Positions 38,170-46,755 of a stretch of DNA of 64,000 nucleotides are shown piece by piece. The notes below the pieces were generated by a model. It searched no databases and was not told the origin of the DNA. It saw only the letters and a list, made by a program, of their open reading frames with translations. Source of the stretch: CAZGXI01 sp964529715 (lineage in GTDB: Bacteria; Chloroflexota; Anaerolineae; Aggregatilineales; Ch27); the NCBI GenBank assembly GCA_964529715.1, contig CAZGXI010000004.1:111579-175578 (forward strand). Reading direction: 5' to 3'. The first letter of the stretch is position 1, and the number at the start of each line of letters is the position of its first letter. Both the position numbers and the translations under genes were made by a program.

Positions 38170-38835
38170 TCATTCGTACTGCGTCTGATCCCAGAAGTCC
38201 TGGAACTTTTTCAGGCCGTCGTGGGTGTAGGGATGGTCGAAGGCGTCTTTGAAGACGCCGAATCCCGCCGTTACCACGTCGGCCCCGGCGATGGCCGCCT
38301 CGGCGATCTGCCGCCCATTGCGCACGGCGGCGACCAGCACTTCCGTCGAGAAGGCGTAATTATCCCGGATGGTGCAGATGTCGCGGATGAACTGGACCGT
38401 TTCCTCGCCGTTGGCTTCCTTCCAGCCGATGAAGGGCGAGACATACGACGCGCCCATGCGCATCGCCATGAGCGCCTGTGAGGTGGAGAAGCACAGCGTC
38501 ACGTTGGCACGGATGCCCTTCTCCCGCAGGGCGGCGCACGTCTTAAAGCCTGCTTCGGTCGAGGGAACCTTGATGACGAAGTTCTGTGGGCACAGCGCGT
38601 ACAGCCTTTCGGCTTCTTCGAGCATGGCTTTGTGATCGGTGTGGTGCGGGTTGATCTCCACCGAAATGGGTTTGTTTGTGCCGGCGAAGAGGGCGCCGAT
38701 CTCCTGCACAACCTGGAGGAACGGTTTGCCCGACGCCTGCACGTGGCGTGGGTTGGTGGTCACGCCGTCGATGTTCCACATCTCCAGCGCGTAGCTGATC
38801 TCGTGCACGTGCGCGCTGTCCAAAAAGAACTGCAT
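38170..38835 (-). CDS. FSA/TalC-type transaldolase; candidate sulfofructose transaldolase
   Basis: A 221-residue class I aldolase of the small transaldolase subfamily. It begins MQFFLDSAHVHEI and has WNIDGVTTNP. The Schiff-base lysine lies in FVIKVPSTEAGFK, and ANVTLCFSTSQALMAMRMGASYVSPFIG also fits. Enzymes of this kind act on fructose 6-phosphate, dihydroxyacetone transfer or, in the sulfo-transaldolase pathway, 6-deoxy-6-sulfofructose. The ATG at 38835 has AGGAGG 6 bases upstream. The location between a glycosidase and an aldehyde dehydrogenase supports a catabolic role that yields an aldehyde for the next gene product. Confidence 0.82.
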   Translation of the reverse strand: MQFFLDSAHVHEISYALEMWNIDGVTTNPRHVQASGKPFLQVVQEIGALFAGTNKPISVEINPHHTDHKAMLEEAERLYALCPQNFVIKVPSTEAGFKTCAALREKGIRANVTLCFSTSQALMAMRMGASYVSPFIGWKEANGEETVQFIRDICTIRDNYAFSTEVLVAAVRNGRQIAEAAIAGADVVTAGFGVFKDAFDHPYTHDGLKKFQDFWDQTQYE

Positions 38836-38920
38836 GATTGCCTCCTGCAATGCCATCACGGCGGCAGCGGTAGCGAATACACCGCCGCCGTTTTCGCCTG
38901 TCGCTTCGGCGTTTGCCGTC

Positions 38921-40357
38921 CTATTCCTGCCCGCCTGCCAGGTTGATGACCAGCAGTTTCATCTCGGTCATTTCCTCGATGGCGTAGCGCGGGCCTTCGC
39001 GCCCGATGCCCGATCCCTTGACGCCGCCGTAGGGCATCTGGTCCACGCGGAAGGTCGAGACGTCGTTCACCTGCAACCCACCGACCTCGATCTCCTCGAA
39101 GGCGCGCAGCACACGGTTGATGTTCTGCGTGAACACGCCTGACTGTAAGCCGAAGTCGGTGTCGTTCGCCAGCCGGATCGCCTCGTCGAAGTTGTCGTAG
39201 GGCGCGACGGTGATGATGGGGGCGAAGAGTTCTTCGCGGTTGACGCGCATCTCCGGCTTCGTGTCCACCAGTACAGTCGGCGCGAACAGCGTGCCTTCGC
39301 ACCTGCCGCCGAGCGCGATCTTTGCGCCGCCACGCACAGCTTCCTGGACTTTCGCATAGGCTTCGGCGGCGGCTTTCGCGTCGATCATCGGGCCGACGTC
39401 GGTGTTCGGGTCGCGCGGGTCGCCGACCTTGAGCGCGCTGATCTTGTCAAGCAGCCCTTCCAGCGCGCGGTTGTAAATGGGGCGGTGCAGCAGCACACGC
39501 TGCACCGAGATACAGTTCTGCCCGGCGTTGGCGAAGCCGCCCATCGTGATGCGGCTGATGGCGTAATCCAGGTTGGCATCTTCGTGGACAATGGCCGCCG
39601 CGTTGCCGCCGAGTTCCAGCCCCACGCGCTTGCGGCCAGAGACGCTCTTGAGATGCCAGCCGACCTCGGAACTGCCGGTGAAGGTGAAGAAGGCAATGCG
39701 TGGATCGGCCACCAGCTTTTCCGCCTTCGATCCCCGACACACCACTACGCTGATCGCTTCCGGCGGAAAGCCAGCTTCCAGCGCCATTTCGCCCAGCAAC
39801 AGCCCTGAAAGCGGGGTAGCCGAGGCGGGCTTGAGAATGAATGAGTTCCCGGCGGCGATGGCCGGGGCCAGCTTGTGGCAGGCTAAGTTCAGCGGGTAGT
39901 TAAACGGCGCGATGCCCAGCACCGGCCCCAATGGCAGGCGGCGCACAAAGCCGAACCGCTTCTCGCCCGCCTCGGTCCAGTCGATGGGCACGATCTCGCC
40001 GCCGATGCGTTTGGCTTCCTCGGCGGCCACGCGGACCGTCTCTTTGGCGCGGGCGACCTCACCCTGGGCGATTTTGCGCGCTTTGCCGCCCTCCATCACC
40101 AGCGCCTCGATCAGGTCTTCCGTGCGCTTTTCCATCTGGTCCAGCAGGGCATAGAGGATGCGCGAGCGAGCGTGAGCAGGCAGCCTGCGCGTGATCGCAA
40201 AGCCGCGCTCCGCCGCCCGGACCGCATCCTCCAGGTCGGTGTCGGACGCCTGGCACACTTCCGCTACGATCTCGCCGTTGTAAGGAAACCGGACCGTCAG
40301 GATGTCATCACTGGTGCGCCATTGCCCGCCGATCAGAAAGGGGTGACGTTTGAACAT
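38921..40357 (-). CDS. NAD(P)-dependent aldehyde dehydrogenase; candidate sulfolactaldehyde dehydrogenase
   Basis: A 478-residue ALDH-superfamily enzyme. Visible marks are GIAPFNYPLNLACHKLAPA, FTGSSEVGWHLKS, LELGGNAAAIVHEDANLD (general-base Glu) and FANAGQNCISVQRV with the catalytic Cys. The C-terminus is PYGGVKGSGIGREGPRYA. The closest general types are glyceraldehyde-3-phosphate, lactaldehyde and related phospho/sulfo-aldehyde dehydrogenases. In the proposed pathway it oxidises 3-sulfolactaldehyde from the transaldolase step to sulfolactate. Start ATG 40357 has GAGGAG upstream. Confidence 0.88.
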   Translation of the reverse strand: MFKRHPFLIGGQWRTSDDILTVRFPYNGEIVAEVCQASDTDLEDAVRAAERGFAITRRLPAHARSRILYALLDQMEKRTEDLIEALVMEGGKARKIAQGEVARAKETVRVAAEEAKRIGGEIVPIDWTEAGEKRFGFVRRLPLGPVLGIAPFNYPLNLACHKLAPAIAAGNSFILKPASATPLSGLLLGEMALEAGFPPEAISVVVCRGSKAEKLVADPRIAFFTFTGSSEVGWHLKSVSGRKRVGLELGGNAAAIVHEDANLDYAISRITMGGFANAGQNCISVQRVLLHRPIYNRALEGLLDKISALKVGDPRDPNTDVGPMIDAKAAAEAYAKVQEAVRGGAKIALGGRCEGTLFAPTVLVDTKPEMRVNREELFAPIITVAPYDNFDEAIRLANDTDFGLQSGVFTQNINRVLRAFEEIEVGGLQVNDVSTFRVDQMPYGGVKGSGIGREGPRYAIEEMTEMKLLVINLAGGQE

Positions 40358-40391
40358 CGTAACTCCTCTACTCGTGATGTTGGGATCGTAT

Positions 40392-40413
40392 GGGGCGCAA
40401 CATGCTGTGCCCC
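40392..40413. repeat. Intergenic palindrome GGGGCGCAACATG class
   Basis: GGGGCGCA and TGTGCCCC-type arms around ACATGC in the gap between the permease and dehydrogenase genes. The AACATGC centre is shared with the 35080-35105 copy. Confidence 0.65.
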
Positions 40414-40429
40414 TTCAACAAAACTGTCC

Positions 40430-41494
40430 TTACTTCATCCCCGTCGTGGCGATGCCGGTGGTGATGTACCGCTGGAGCAGCGCGAATACCACCGTGATCG
40501 GCAGCAAGGTCAGCACCGTCATCGCCAGGATGTAATGCCACTGCACATTCAGTGCACCCTGGAAAGCATTCAGGCCCACCTGCAAGGTGAACAACTCCGT
40601 GCGGCTGAGCACAATCAGCGGCCACAGGAAGTCGTTCCAGCGCCACATCACCGAGAAGATGGTCAGCACGGCCAGGGCCGGCCCCGCCAGCGGCAGCACG
40701 ATCTGCCAGTAGATGCGCCACTCGCTTGCCCCATCGATGCGCGCCGACTCCAGCAATTCGTCGGGGATGGTGAGCATGTACTGGCGCAGCAGAAATACGC
40801 CCGTCGGCGTGGCGGCGGCGGGGACGATCACGCCCCACAGGTTGTTGTTCCAGCCGACCTGGGTGATCACCAGAAAGGCCGGGATCAGGATGACCGACAC
40901 AGGCACCATCAGTGTGCTGATCATCACCAGGAAGATCGCGTCGCGGCCTTTGTAGCGGTACTTGCTTAGCCCGAAGGCGGCCATGCTGTTCACCAACAGC
41001 GTGATCACTGTCGCCACGACGGTCACGGTCACGCTGTTGCCCAGGTAGGTGAGAAAGGGGAAGCTGGCAATGCCGCCGGTATAGTTGCTGATGTCGAAGT
41101 AGGTGCTGCGCACCTCGGCGCGGCGCTGGATTTCCCGCAGGTTGATGCGCAGCGGCTCTGCGTCGGGGTCGTCCGGGTCGATCATGCGTACTTCGATTCC
41201 CACGCGCTGGACCTGGGCCAGCCGCCGGGTCGTACCGTCGGCAAAGGTGATGTCGTAGAGCGGCAGCGGCTCGGCGTAACCTTCTACCAAGACGCTTTCC
41301 TGCCGGTAGGGCAGAAAAGACGGCGGGAAGTCGAACAGGGTATCCTGCGGCTTGAACGACGACAGCACCAGCCACAGCACCGGCCCGAACATCACCACCG
41401 TTCCTGCAAGCAGGTACAGATAGGTGATCGCGTCGGCGGCGGTCAGCCGTTTGCGCCCCTGGCGGCGCGTCAGGAAGGCAATGATACGGTCCAC
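40430..41494 (-). CDS. Sugar ABC transporter permease, MalG-like, with a large loop insertion
   Basis: A 354-residue permease with six membrane segments. The EAA loop that contacts the ATPase is LLESARIDGASEWRIYWQIVLP (near residue 245). MalG-type permeases usually have 275-300 residues. The extra length is a hydrophilic insert of about 70 residues (roughly 62-135) in the first external loop, between LSSFKPQDTLFDFPPS and FPFLTYLGNSV. The insert may contact the binding protein. Start is GTG 41494. It pairs with the permease encoded just upstream, 12 bases away. Confidence 0.9.
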   Translation of the reverse strand: MDRIIAFLTRRQGRKRLTAADAITYLYLLAGTVVMFGPVLWLVLSSFKPQDTLFDFPPSFLPYRQESVLVEGYAEPLPLYDITFADGTTRRLAQVQRVGIEVRMIDPDDPDAEPLRINLREIQRRAEVRSTYFDISNYTGGIASFPFLTYLGNSVTVTVVATVITLLVNSMAAFGLSKYRYKGRDAIFLVMISTLMVPVSVILIPAFLVITQVGWNNNLWGVIVPAAATPTGVFLLRQYMLTIPDELLESARIDGASEWRIYWQIVLPLAGPALAVLTIFSVMWRWNDFLWPLIVLSRTELFTLQVGLNAFQGALNVQWHYILAMTVLTLLPITVVFALLQRYITTGIATTGMK

Positions 41495-41506
41495 GTCAGG
41501 CCCCCC

Positions 41507-42556
41507 TCAAGCGATCTCACTGGCGCGGCCCAGGCGAAGCTGCCCCAGCGTCAGGATGAGCAGCACGACGGCCAGTACCAACGAAGCGGCAGCAGCCAGC
41601 CCGAAGTTATGACGGTCGAAGGCCGTCTGGAAGATGTACTGCACCATGTAGAGCGTCGCCGTGCCGGGGCCTCCCGTCGTCAGCACGTATACCTGGTCGA
41701 AGACCTGCACGGCGCGGATGAGCGACAGCACCAGCACCACCAGCATTGTCGGCATCAGCAGCGGCAGCGTCACCGACCGGAAGCTGCGCCAGCCGCCGGC
41801 GCCGTCCATCGACGCCGCCTCGTACAGGTCTTTGGGAATCGCCTGCAAGCCCGCCAGCAGGATCAGGGTGTAAAAGCCCATCTGCGCCCACACGCTGATG
41901 AAGATCACCCAGAAGCGCGCCCAGTTGGCGTCGGTGAGGAAGGGCAGGCGTTCTCCGCCCAGGAGCATGATCAGACCATTGAGCACCCCTTGTTCTTGCA
42001 GCAGCCACTTCCAGATGAGCGCCACCACAACCGGCGAGATCAGCACCGGGTAGAAGAAGACGCTGCGGAAGAACCCCCGCCCCGCGATCTGGCGGTTGAG
42101 CGCCAGCGCCGTGATCAGCGCCAGCACCACCATCAGCCCAACCTGGCCCACCACAAAAGTGAACGTGTTAGAGGCCGCGCGCCAGAAGCGATCCTGCACA
42201 CAAGTGTTAGGGTCGAGAAAGTTGCCGCAGGCGAACAGGGTTTGCAGGTTTTCCGTCCCCACGAACTGCCGGTTCTCCGGCAGGATCGAGTCGCCCGTCG
42301 TAAAGCCATAATAAAAGTTCAGCAGCATCGGGAATAGGATGAAAATCCCGAAAATCAGCAAATTAGGCAGCACGAAGAAATAGCCCATCCGCTGGACGCC
42401 GAGCGCGCGCTGTAACGGCGCAAACAGCAGGTCCAGTGTATTCATCAAGATGGCGTAAGGCTTGAACAGCCAGCCCCCTAGTATTTCGCCGATTTTCCGC
42501 CGCCGTCGGCGCGGGGCAGGGGCGCGCTGTCGGGCAGGGCTGCGAGCGATGGTCAT
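41507..42556 (-). CDS. Sugar ABC transporter permease, MalF/UgpA-like
   Basis: A 349-residue permease. A basic N-terminal tail (residues 1-25) and an amphipathic region precede six membrane segments. The EAA loop is LYEAASMDGAGGWRSFRSVTLP (near residue 255). It forms the heterodimeric channel with the MalG-like protein. No ATPase gene is linked, so a shared MsmX/UgpC-type ATPase encoded elsewhere must power it. Start ATG 42556 has GAGGAGGG upstream. Confidence 0.92.
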   Translation of the reverse strand: MTIARSPARQRAPAPRRRRRKIGEILGGWLFKPYAILMNTLDLLFAPLQRALGVQRMGYFFVLPNLLIFGIFILFPMLLNFYYGFTTGDSILPENRQFVGTENLQTLFACGNFLDPNTCVQDRFWRAASNTFTFVVGQVGLMVVLALITALALNRQIAGRGFFRSVFFYPVLISPVVVALIWKWLLQEQGVLNGLIMLLGGERLPFLTDANWARFWVIFISVWAQMGFYTLILLAGLQAIPKDLYEAASMDGAGGWRSFRSVTLPLLMPTMLVVLVLSLIRAVQVFDQVYVLTTGGPGTATLYMVQYIFQTAFDRHNFGLAAAASLVLAVVLLILTLGQLRLGRASEIA

Positions 42557-42604
42557 TCAGCAAATCCCTCCTCGTGCGATCAAGCGGCAGGGGCGGGGCA
42601 GGGT

Positions 42605-42634
42605 GGTAGGGACACAGCATGCCGTGTCCCTACC
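42605..42634. repeat. Dispersed intergenic palindrome, GTAGGGACAC class
   Basis: A 30-base palindrome with arms GGTAGGGACAC and GTGTCCCTACC, almost identical to 2572-2601. It lies between the binding-protein and first permease genes, where it may help the binding protein to be made in excess. Confidence 0.8.
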
Positions 42635-42648
42635 GGTTTCTTACAGGA

Positions 42649-43923
42649 TTACTGTGCGAACAGCGCGTCCATGTCGGCCTGGATGCGCTCGATGGCCTCG
42701 TCTAGCGTCATCTCGCCCACGATCACCTGGCTCAGGCGGTCACGGATGGCGGCGTTGAGGTCCGGCCCCTTCGGGTGATACTGAAGCGCATACGCTTCTT
42801 CCGACAGGTTCGGAATCTGCGCGGCGAAGGCGTTCAGCGCCTCGGCATTGCTGGGATATTCAATGCCGCGCTCGATCAGGCCTAGATGACCCGGCAGGAA
42901 CAGCGTGCGCGCGTAGAACTCCTCCAGCACCGGCTCGCTGGCGAGGTAGTCCATGACCAGCGCCACCTCTTCCGGGTGCTCCGTGCCGCCGAAGGCCACC
43001 ACCAGCGCGCCGCCGGGAATGCCCGTCGAGCCGCAGTCGCCGCGTGGGTTGGGGATCACGCGCCAGTCGAAAGCGTCGCCGATGTTGGTGGCGAAGTTGC
43101 CGATCTGCCAGCTCCCGGACATGTACAGCACCAACTGGCCGTTGATGAAGTACGGCGCGGCGGGGACGTAATTGCCTGCGCTGCCCGCCCAGATGTCGGC
43201 GGGCATCAGGCCGTCATTGTGCCAGCCGATGATCATTTCCGCCGTCGAACGGAAGCCTTCGCTGTCCACCGTGAAGGTGCCCTCGTCGTTGATGAAGGTC
43301 GCACAGCGGCTCAGCGCCGGTCCCCAGACGCGGTGCCCACTGCGGTCGATGGCGACGGCGTAGATCGGCGTGTCTTCGTCGCTTAGGGTTTCGGCCACTT
43401 CCGTCGCAGCGGCGACCCACTCTTCCCAGGTCGAGTCGTCGGCGGGGATGTCCACACCGGCTTGCTCGAACAACGTCACATTAATGAACGGCCCGGTGAT
43501 GGTGAACTGCGTCGGATAGCCGTAAATGCCGGTATCCTCCGCACCGTCGCGCATTGAGCCGAGCACGGCTTCGGGGAAGTTGGTGGTCCAGTATTCCGGG
43601 TCGGCCACATAGGGCGTCAGGTCCAGGTAGCTGCCCAGGAAGCGCGCCGGGAAGGTGATGCGGGCCATGTCCGGCGCCTCGCCGGTTTCTACCTGCGCCT
43701 GGAGCAGGGTGTGCAGGTCGGCGTAGGCGACGGTGTCGATCACGACGGTGATGTTGGGATGGTCTTCTTGGAAGCGGTCCAGCAGGTCGCGTAGTACCTG
43801 TCCCTCATTTCCGTCGTCGTACCACAACATGCGCAGTTCGACGGCCTCTCCCTGCGCCTGGATCGGCAGAGCGGCAAGCAGCAGCGCCAGAACAAGCAGC
43901 AGAGCCAGCATACGCAGTTTCAT
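42649..43923 (-). CDS. Sugar ABC transporter substrate-binding protein (family 1)
   Basis: A 424-residue exported binding protein. The signal peptide is residues 1-23 (ending IQAQG). The body shows the family 1 solute-binding pattern: LDRFQEDHPNITVVIDTVAY, GEAPDMARITFPARFLG, WEEWVAAATEV and VLYMSGSWQIGNFATNIGD. The C-terminus carries AIRDRLSQVIVGEMTLDEA. The protein delivers an oligosaccharide or glycoside to the MalF/MalG-like permeases. In the proposed system its ligand would be sulfoquinovose or its glyceryl glycoside, comparable in role to SmoF; this is inferred from context. Confidence 0.9.
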   Translation of the reverse strand: MKLRMLALLLVLALLLAALPIQAQGEAVELRMLWYDDGNEGQVLRDLLDRFQEDHPNITVVIDTVAYADLHTLLQAQVETGEAPDMARITFPARFLGSYLDLTPYVADPEYWTTNFPEAVLGSMRDGAEDTGIYGYPTQFTITGPFINVTLFEQAGVDIPADDSTWEEWVAAATEVAETLSDEDTPIYAVAIDRSGHRVWGPALSRCATFINDEGTFTVDSEGFRSTAEMIIGWHNDGLMPADIWAGSAGNYVPAAPYFINGQLVLYMSGSWQIGNFATNIGDAFDWRVIPNPRGDCGSTGIPGGALVVAFGGTEHPEEVALVMDYLASEPVLEEFYARTLFLPGHLGLIERGIEYPSNAEALNAFAAQIPNLSEEAYALQYHPKGPDLNAAIRDRLSQVIVGEMTLDEAIERIQADMDALFAQ

Positions 43924-43995
43924 GTTCAGTTCTCCTCCGAGAAATCGTCTAATCGGATTTGAGCGTTTCTTGCTAAAGAGATTTTCGACCGCGAT

Positions 43996-44014
43996 GGAGC
44001 AGCCCGGCTGCTCC
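43996..44014. promoter_or_regulatory. Hairpin in the isomerase/binding-protein intergenic region
   Basis: A perfect 8-bp stem, GGAGCAGC/GCTGCTCC, with a 3-base loop in the 157-base gap before the binding-protein gene. There is no T-tract, so it is more likely an mRNA-stability or attenuation element than a full terminator. Confidence 0.4.
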
Positions 44015-44080
44015 CCCCGTTGTGCTTGCGCACGTTGAATGCCGCCATGACGGTTTCGAGTTGACAGCCTCCTTTCCTGG

Positions 44081-45430
44081 CTATGCCAGGTGCAGCACCG
44101 GAAGATCGAGCATCTTTGCCAGGGCCAGCAAGGCCGGAATATGGTCGCCGTAGGTCAGCGCCATGTGGTGCTCCAGCCCTTCCGTCAGAATCGCGTCCAG
44201 TACGTCGTCGGCGGGCCGGTCGAAGCGGATCACGCCCGACGTACCGCTGAAACTTAGCGGCGCGCGAATCATCTCGCCGCCGCCCACGACCAGCCGGTAG
44301 CCGCCCGTCGCCTCGCTGAGCCGGGCCAGTGTCACCCGTCCCGGCTTGAGCGGAAATTCCAGCAGCAGCGGCAGTTTACGGTTGGAGTGGATCGTCCCGA
44401 CCGGGCGCACGTCAGGATCGGCCATCGAGAGCGGCGCCAAGCCGCAGTGCCACAGCACGGCAGTGTTCTCCCGCGCATCGAAGGACACCATGTCTGTGCC
44501 GAAAGCTGGCTCGCCGCTGATCCCGCTCAACATGATTTGGGTGAGCGTGCCGTTCAGATCGGCTTCGCAGCTACAGGGGACGCCTTCTTCGGTGAGCATG
44601 GACATCGCCCCGCAGGCCGCGCAGCCCAGGTCGGTGAAGAATTCCGGCCAGCAGCGCACCGCCAGCCCGTCGAGCTGTTCCCGGCTTTTGAGGTGTTGCA
44701 GCGCCAGGAATACCGCGACGGTGCCGTTGAGCGCCTGTTGATCCAGGGCGGGGAGGCCATCGATCCGGTCACGCCAGCGTGTCGCTGTGTCGGCGACGTG
44801 CGCGGGGGTTATGCTGCGCGCCAGGGCGAAGACGTCGTCCAGCCCGACCTGCACGACTTCTACGCCGAACCGCTGCCGCAGCGCAGCGGCGTCGTAACGG
44901 CAGCTATCGAAGCCTGCCGGGTGCTCCCCGATCCGCCCGATGCGCGTCTGTCTCAGTGCGCGGACGGCACTTCCCGCGCGGGCTAGGGGGGGAATTTTTT
45001 GTAGTACGGTGGGGTCGCCCGGCGCGGCATAGAGGTAGTCGTAGCGGCGCCCGGCGCGCCGAAGTGCGTGCGCAGCCAGGTTGACACCGCACAGCGAATT
45101 AAGCCGCAGTCGCCCGCCCGTGCGCTCTTCTGGCACGGCCCATAGCAGCAGCGGCGCACCAACTGCCTCTGCCAGCTGGGCCGCCATCGTGCTGTCGGCA
45201 AAGGTCGCCTGGAAAAGGATCAACAGGTCAATAGGTTGTTCGGTCAGTGCCTGCAACGCCGCCGCTGTTTCCTCCGGGGTGCTGACTGGCCTTGTTGATC
45301 CGACCAGATGAAAGCCTGCGCGTTCCAGGTCGGCGCGGGCGCGAGCGGCAGTGTCGAGGGCCAGCGGCATATCGAAGGTGGGCCGGGCGATAGAGACCCA
45401 GCCGAGGTGGCAGGCGACGCGCGGGGTCAA
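44081..45430 (-). CDS. L-fucose/L-arabinose isomerase-like protein; candidate sulfoquinovose isomerase
   Basis: A 449-residue protein of the FucI/AraA-like sugar isomerase group (COG2407 type). The N-terminal Rossmann-like half includes IDLLILFQATFADS. The C-terminal half carries the metal-ligand regions CSCEADLNGTLTQ (Glu), FGTDMVSFDARENTAVLWHCG (Asp, His) and EGLEHHMALTYGDH (His). Enzymes of this fold interconvert aldoses and ketoses with Mn2+. In the proposed pathway it would convert sulfoquinovose to sulfofructose. It starts at TTG 45430, overlapping the ROK stop by 4 bases, so repressor and enzyme are translationally coupled. Confidence 0.8.
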   Translation of the reverse strand: MTPRVACHLGWVSIARPTFDMPLALDTAARARADLERAGFHLVGSTRPVSTPEETAAALQALTEQPIDLLILFQATFADSTMAAQLAEAVGAPLLLWAVPEERTGGRLRLNSLCGVNLAAHALRRAGRRYDYLYAAPGDPTVLQKIPPLARAGSAVRALRQTRIGRIGEHPAGFDSCRYDAAALRQRFGVEVVQVGLDDVFALARSITPAHVADTATRWRDRIDGLPALDQQALNGTVAVFLALQHLKSREQLDGLAVRCWPEFFTDLGCAACGAMSMLTEEGVPCSCEADLNGTLTQIMLSGISGEPAFGTDMVSFDARENTAVLWHCGLAPLSMADPDVRPVGTIHSNRKLPLLLEFPLKPGRVTLARLSEATGGYRLVVGGGEMIRAPLSFSGTSGVIRFDRPADDVLDAILTEGLEHHMALTYGDHIPALLALAKMLDLPVLHLA

Positions 45431-46674
45431 AAGCTCACCTCTTCCCGTTGGTAGAAGAAGGCGTTCAGGGCCAGGGCAGCAGCCCCGATCATGCCGACCT
45501 GTTGCTGGTCGAAAGAAGTGGTTTGCAGGCGCACACGTTCCCCCAGGTTGGCAAATGCACGTCGGCGCATGGTCGATTCGACGGTAGAGAGCATCAGGTC
45601 GGCCCCCTGGGCAAAAATGCCGCCCAGCACGATCAGTTCCGGGTTGAAGACGTTCACCAGGTTCGCCAGCGCGATGCCCATGTGATGGGCCACATCGTTG
45701 AGCAGTGCGCGCGTGGTCGGATCGCCCATGCGGGCGGCGGCGAAGATACGCTCAATCGGCGCGCCTTCGGCGTGGCGTAGGGAGCGCGCCAGTGTGCTTT
45801 GTGGTTCTTGCCGGGCGAGTATCTCCGCACGGCGCACGATGGCCAGCTCGGAAACGAGCGTTTCCAGGCAGCCGACGTTGCCGCACCGACATGGCTCGCC
45901 ATTTTCGCTGAGGAGGGTGGTATGTCCGATCTCGCCCGCGCCTGCGCCGCCGCCGTGATATAGTTTTCCGCCGACGACAAAGCCCGCGCCTACGCCGATC
46001 CGGGCATAAACAAACGCCAGCGCGTCTACGCCCTGGCCGCTGCCGAACAGCGCCTCTGCCAGGGCCATACCGCGCACGTTGTTGTCTACGTAAACGGGCA
46101 GGTTTAGCCGCTGGGCAAGCCAGTCGCGGATCGGGACGTTGTGCCAGCCCAGGTTGGGCGCGATCACGTTGATCCCGGCGGTGGGATCGACCAGCCCAGA
46201 TGCGCCGACTCCCATACCCAGCAGACGCTGGGCTGCGCTGTTGCGTGCGACGACCGTTTGCACGGCCCTGGCAACATCTTCCAGCACCGCTTCGGCGGGT
46301 TTATCTAGCGGGTGTTCCAGAAACAAGGCGTCCAGCGGGCGGGCCCGCAGGTCGCTCACGCAGACACGGATCGTTCCCACGCCGAAGTGAACGCCGACCA
46401 CGCAGCGCGCTTCGGGGATCAGGTGCAGCGCCGTGCGGGGCCGTCCGACACTCCGGTGGCTGGTCGGCGGTTCCGTCCCTTCTTCAGCCACGATGCCCTG
46501 CGCCAGCAGTTCCGCGATCAGGTTGGTGATGGTGGTGGTGGAAAGGCCGGTGATCTCCGCCAGTTGGACACGCGACACCACGTCATGGCGCAGCAGCGTG
46601 AGCAGGATCGCGTTGAGGTTATGTGACCGGATGCTGCTGCGGTTGCTGCCGATCCATGCCTGCCGGATGGCCAT
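45427..46674 (-). CDS. ROK-family transcriptional repressor
   Basis: A 415-residue regulator. An N-terminal winged-helix domain (about residues 15-75, VSRVQLAEITGLSTTTITNLI) is fused to a ROK sugar-kinase-like domain. The ROK zinc-binding signature is present: GEIGHTTL followed by CRCGNVGCLET. No clear intact kinase catalytic function is expected. It is the first gene of the catabolic operon and should repress it until a pathway sugar binds. Its own promoter carries a palindrome over the -10 box, which fits autoregulation. Confidence 0.93.
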   Translation of the reverse strand: MAIRQAWIGSNRSSIRSHNLNAILLTLLRHDVVSRVQLAEITGLSTTTITNLIAELLAQGIVAEEGTEPPTSHRSVGRPRTALHLIPEARCVVGVHFGVGTIRVCVSDLRARPLDALFLEHPLDKPAEAVLEDVARAVQTVVARNSAAQRLLGMGVGASGLVDPTAGINVIAPNLGWHNVPIRDWLAQRLNLPVYVDNNVRGMALAEALFGSGQGVDALAFVYARIGVGAGFVVGGKLYHGGGAGAGEIGHTTLLSENGEPCRCGNVGCLETLVSELAIVRRAEILARQEPQSTLARSLRHAEGAPIERIFAAARMGDPTTRALLNDVAHHMGIALANLVNVFNPELIVLGGIFAQGADLMLSTVESTMRRRAFANLGERVRLQTTSFDQQQVGMIGAAALALNAFFYQREEVSF

Positions 46675-46711
46675 CTGCCTGCGCTTTCCAACGTTTCTGG
46701 AGCAATGAATT

Positions 46712-46736
46712 ATTTAAGTCAGGAAAAAAATTAAAT
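46712..46736. promoter_or_regulatory. AT-rich inverted repeat in the ROK operon leader
   Basis: Arms ATTTAA (46712-46717) and TTAAAT (46731-46736) around a 13-base spacer. AT-rich palindromes of this type are common ROK-protein targets. It lies just downstream of the predicted start of transcription. Confidence 0.45.
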
Positions 46737-46755
46737 CATGTTCATTATACATGAT
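46735..46755. promoter_or_regulatory. Candidate operator overlapping the -10 box of the catabolic operon
   Basis: ATCATG (46735-46740) and CATGAT (46750-46755) form a 6-bp inverted repeat with a 9-base centre that contains the -10 TATAAT. Binding here would block RNA polymerase. Confidence 0.5.

Noticed and set aside
38069..38173. Extended N-terminus of the GH4-like enzyme with a hydrophobic stretch resembling a signal peptide
   Set aside because: The added 35 residues come from the intergenic inverted repeat at 38101-38160. GH4 enzymes are cytoplasmic and begin at the NAD fold.
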